A stretch of DNA of 34,580 nucleotides from a virus: positions 1-34,580 of IMG/VR virus record IMGVR_UViG_3300027741_000159; one strand, given 5' to 3'. Under the pieces are notes generated by a model, which did not search any database, was not told the origin of the DNA, and saw only the letters and a list, made by a program, of their open reading frames with translations. Each line of letters begins with the position of its first letter. Within the stretch, counting starts at the first letter, position 1. This document shows, one piece after another, positions 32,300 to 34,580 of this stretch. Position numbers and translations under genes: made by a program.

Positions 32300-32949
32300 T
32301 AAGATTTAATCACTTTTTTAAATTCTTTTTCTATTTGTGGAATAAACTCATTTTTTATCAAACGAATTTCTCTTTTAGATTCATTTTCTTCCATTTCATA
32401 ATCATAATGAGTTTTCTTTTCTTTTGTAATGACTTGCGTAATTTTAGCACCATCAGCTAAAGTAAATACTTGTGTTGTTGAAGCTACATTGGCATAAACA
32501 TTTGCATCAACTTGAATTTTTTCAACTAAAGAAATATTATCAATATCTGTTTTAGTTACAATTTTATAATATGCTTGAACATTGTTCACACTCATTGCCC
32601 ATGCAAGACCACTTTGAACTGTTGTATTAGCAGCACCGTTTGCAGTATATTTTTCATCTACAAAATTTATAAATGTATCATATTTTAATGGCCAATCAAA
32701 TTGTGGATCAATGATATTATTAAATAATAAAACAACCCAATGTCTCTCTGAACTACCATAATATTTGTAAGCAATGATTTCTGGTGTATCAGAATCTTGC
32801 ACAGAATATTTGTAAAATGCCGAAGAATTATCTTTGAGTGTTTGCTCAAATGAAAATCTAGAAATTATATTTGTTACAGTATCTAAACCAGTGGTTGAAT
32901 TATTACTACTGTAAAAAGTTTTTGGAAAGTAATTAAAATATTTGGCCAT
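32299..32949 (-). CDS. gp53: gp53-like baseplate wedge protein
   Basis: A 216-residue protein; T4 gp53 is 196. Characteristic parts are MAKYFNYFPKTFYSS, FSFEQTLKDNSSAFYKYSVQ, DSDTPEIIAYKYYGSSERHW and VVLLFNNIIDPQFDWPL, the LysM-like core of gp53 proteins. The C-terminus is rich in Lys/Glu and probably helical (EENESKREIRLIKNEFIPQI). In T4, gp53 clamps neighbouring wedges to the hub. ATG 32949 overlaps the upstream TAA (TAATG), and its own TAA overlaps the next ATG in the same way. Confidence 0.93.
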   Translation of the reverse strand: MAKYFNYFPKTFYSSNNSTTGLDTVTNIISRFSFEQTLKDNSSAFYKYSVQDSDTPEIIAYKYYGSSERHWVVLLFNNIIDPQFDWPLKYDTFINFVDEKYTANGAANTTVQSGLAWAMSVNNVQAYYKIVTKTDIDNISLVEKIQVDANVYANVASTTQVFTLADGAKITQVITKEKKTHYDYEMEENESKREIRLIKNEFIPQIEKEFKKVIKS

Positions 32950-34259
32950 TATCTACCTTCTCTATTACCAAAAGGACTACCATTAATAGACCCACTTCTT
33001 GCACTAGCGCCTATCAAATCTTCATTAAAGTCTTGTTTAGTAAGGTAAGTGACTTCTTTAAACTGCAAAGTTAGTTGAATTGAAACCGGCATACCTGTTC
33101 TACCAAGACTAGGAATATTTTCATTTGGTACTTCATAAGCAGAAAAACCATTGGGTGCGTAATTAATATTAATATCTTCTAAAATACAAGTTGATACTTG
33201 TGGTATATTTGGATTTTGTGCTCCGTTGTAATAGAATTTTATATCAAATTCAGAAGGAGGAATTAAAAATCCTTTACCAAAACTTCCAGATATTTCTGGT
33301 GCTTGATGAAATTTCAATCTTTCAATAATTTTTTGAACCTCAAGAGCCTCTCTTTCATCTCTTGGATAAAAGAAAAAATCAAAGTGAAGAGTCCTAAGAC
33401 TAGGAGATGTGTATAATAATTCTAACATTGGGTTTGTTACAACACCAGTTGCCGCAAAAGCACCTAAAGCACCAAATTCTCCTGCTTTATCTTTTGCTAA
33501 TTGTTTTCCCATAGCTAATCCAGCTTTAATTACTGCATTTTTTATTGCTTCTTCTCTCTTGTCGCCGCCGGCCTTAATTCCATCAACGCTAGAAACTCCT
33601 GCTTCAATCATTTGTCCAAGAAGAGAATTTCCTGGAGACATATCACTATATCTTTGATGGTGTTGATAGTTTAAAGTGTCTGGCATATACAATGCAATAG
33701 CATCTGTAGTTAGTGTAGTCCTTCTTAATGCACCAAATCTTTTATCAGTTATAGATTTTATTGAACCGCTTATTATGGTTTGTGTTGATGCAGAGTCTCC
33801 AGTTAAGGATTTTGATGCTTGGCCAAATACATTGTTTATTCCGCTTTCCAATCCACGAGCCGCATCTCCTAAACCTCTAGATATTGTTGATGTTAATCCG
33901 CTCAGTACCCCATTAGTGGTTTCGTTTATTTTGTTAACTCCACCATTAAATTTTTGTACGAATTCGTTTGCGAAAGAAACAGATGGTATTCCCTGCAATA
34001 TGTTTTTGACTACATTAGTTGATCCACCCCTTTCATTTATGGAATCATCAGATACGGTTTTTGATGAAAATGCGCTATTATTTTGTTGACGAATATAAAT
34101 CACCATGTAATGACCTTTATCTGCATTTCCAATGTCTAGTGGATACCGATATGATCGTGATTTAAATATGCTATCTCCCTGAAGACCCGCCAACGGACCT
34201 TTATTAAAATTACTTGGATTTTTGTTAAAAAGTATATCTGAGAAACCATAAAGTGCCAT
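32949..34259 (-). CDS. gp48: Baseplate tail-tube cap / tube initiator (gp48/gp54-like)
   Basis: A 436-residue protein; T4 gp48 is 364. It starts MALYGFSDILFNKNPSNFNK, then RSYRYPLDIGNADKGHYMVI and YIRQQNNSAFS. A low-complexity middle (about residues 60-260, with GINNVFGQASKSLTGDSAST) precedes the C-terminal tube-like domain: LYTSPSLRTLHFDFFFYPRD, EREALEVQKIIERLKFHQAP, EFDIKFYYNG and STCILEDININYAPNGFSAY, ending with MPVSIQLTLQFKEVTYLTKQ. That C-terminal pattern is shared by tube and tube-initiator proteins of contractile tails. Which of gp48 or gp54 it matches best is uncertain. It is first in its operon; AGGA lies 6 nt before ATG 34259. Confidence 0.68.
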   Translation of the reverse strand: MALYGFSDILFNKNPSNFNKGPLAGLQGDSIFKSRSYRYPLDIGNADKGHYMVIYIRQQNNSAFSSKTVSDDSINERGGSTNVVKNILQGIPSVSFANEFVQKFNGGVNKINETTNGVLSGLTSTISRGLGDAARGLESGINNVFGQASKSLTGDSASTQTIISGSIKSITDKRFGALRRTTLTTDAIALYMPDTLNYQHHQRYSDMSPGNSLLGQMIEAGVSSVDGIKAGGDKREEAIKNAVIKAGLAMGKQLAKDKAGEFGALGAFAATGVVTNPMLELLYTSPSLRTLHFDFFFYPRDEREALEVQKIIERLKFHQAPEISGSFGKGFLIPPSEFDIKFYYNGAQNPNIPQVSTCILEDININYAPNGFSAYEVPNENIPSLGRTGMPVSIQLTLQFKEVTYLTKQDFNEDLIGASARSGSINGSPFGNREGR

Positions 34260-34275
34260 GATTGTCCTAAAGAGT

Positions 34276-34283
34276 TATATATA
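34276..34283 (+). promoter_or_regulatory. Late-promoter-like motif for the gp4-like gene
   Basis: TATATATA, then GTATTT, then ATG (34290), in the 30-bp divergent gap. It has one mismatch to TATAAATA and the same motif-to-ATG spacing as the minus-strand promoters before gp25 and gp8. The match is weaker than theirs. Confidence 0.4.
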
Positions 34284-34284
34284 G

Positions 34285-34292
34285 TATTTATG
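34285..34292 (-). promoter_or_regulatory. Late promoter motif for the baseplate hub operon
   Basis: CATAAATA on the minus strand, 25 nt before ATG 34259, with a leader that carries AGGA. It overlaps the first codon of the divergent gp4-like gene. Confidence 0.62.
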
Positions 34293-34580
34293 TCATATAA
34301 AAAAGGAATTTTCAATCCTAAGAATCCAAAGAAGTATAATGGTAATGCAGAAAACATTGTTTACCGTTCTTCATGGGAGTTTAGGGTAATGAAGTGGTTA
34401 GATGATAACCCAAAAGTTATCTGGTGGGCATCGGAAGAGTTGCCGATACCATATAAGTCTCCTATCGACCAAAGAGTGCATCGTTATTTTCCAGATTTCA
34501 TCGTCAGGATCAAACGGAAAGATGGTCAGGAGACTACAATGATACTAGAGATAAAGCCAGAGTCACAGACGAAACAACCT
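34290..34580 (+). CDS. gp4: gp4-like head completion nuclease (3' end cut by window)
   Basis: The only plus-strand gene; 97 codons are visible (T4 gp4 is 150 residues). It starts MSYKKGIFNPKNPKKYNGNA, then ENIVYRSSWEFRVMKWLDDN and PKVIWWASEELPIPYKSPID, RYFPDFIV and MILEIKPESQTKQP. E30, D69 and E87-I-K89 fit the PD-(D/E)xK nuclease core that gp4 homologues share with TnsA-like enzymes. gp4 (also called gp50/gp65 product in some systems) is needed to finish DNA-filled heads before tail joining. There is no ribosome site before ATG 34290; the gene may be expressed from an almost leaderless mRNA. Divergence from the baseplate operon is clear. Confidence 0.9.
   Translation, partial: MSYKKGIFNPKNPKKYNGNAENIVYRSSWEFRVMKWLDDNPKVIWWASEELPIPYKSPIDQRVHRYFPDFIVRIKRKDGQETTMILEIKPESQTKQP

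Noticed and set aside
1-34580. tRNA genes, integrase or att sites, insertion sequences
   Set aside because: No cloverleaf-like segment, recombinase or transposase was recognised. The gene packing leaves almost no non-coding room, with gaps at most about 95 bp (2675-2768).

Overview
This window is a late, structural-gene segment of a T4-like contractile-tailed phage (Caudoviricetes, myovirus morphology). It reads as a relative of the T4-like phages of aquatic bacteria (cyanophage / Pelagibacter-phage type) rather than of coliphage T4 itself. The reasons are recognisable T4-type neck and baseplate proteins (gp13, gp14, gp15, gp53, gp27-like, gp5, PAAR tip, gp25, gp6, gp7-position, gp8, gp4), a ~2000-residue protein of the DUF4815 type typical of marine T4-likes, overall A+T richness, and T4-type late promoter motifs (NNTAAATA). 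The host cannot be read from the sequence. No tRNA, integrase, transposase, CRISPR array or bacterial gene was seen.

Layout. All genes are on the minus strand, so transcription runs right to left, except the last gene. (1) 34580-34290: start of a plus-strand head-completion nuclease (gp4-like), divergent from the baseplate operon across a 30-bp gap in which two late-promoter-like motifs overlap. (2) 34259-28941: tail-tube cap/initiator (gp48/54-like), gp53, gp27-like hub, gp5 spike without a recognisable lysozyme domain, two small unknown proteins and the PAAR tip, packed with 1-bp or small overlaps. (3) 28928-21307: gp25, gp6, a gp7-position wedge protein, a repeat-rich structural protein and gp8. 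(4) 21291-15042: the 2001-residue DUF4815 protein and a small coiled-coil partner. (5) 15052-2769: a 12-kb array of fibre, adhesin and appendage genes interleaved with small 30-61 residue proteins. It contains two C1q-like adhesins, three copies of an 'FKNRIING...YRPYGTELALCQRY' fibre module, two fibres ending in an S74 intramolecular chaperone, and two 'SYLG' proteins. (6) A minus-strand intrinsic terminator (2726-2750), a late promoter (2699-2705) and the neck operon: a 110-residue protein, gp13, gp14, gp15 (cut by the window edge).

How it works together: gp48/54, gp53, gp27, gp5, PAAR, gp25, gp6, gp7 and gp8 make the hub, spike and wedges of the baseplate. The DUF4815 protein and the fibre array probably form the baseplate periphery and host-contact appendages. 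gp13/14/15 close the head-tail neck and tail end. gp4 finishes the DNA-filled head.

Most notable: two genes whose only sensible start is ATT, both in the context AAA-ATT-TCT and with a purine-rich ribosome site; late promoters only 4-6 nt from the start codon, implying almost leaderless mRNAs; a duplicated fibre + small protein + promoter + SYLG-protein cassette; the same Gly-rich insert in several wedge proteins; and a marked base-composition contrast between the fibre array and the hub genes. Limits: functions come from recognising protein families by eye. Promoter calls rest on motif plus position, and the same short motif also occurs by chance inside genes.
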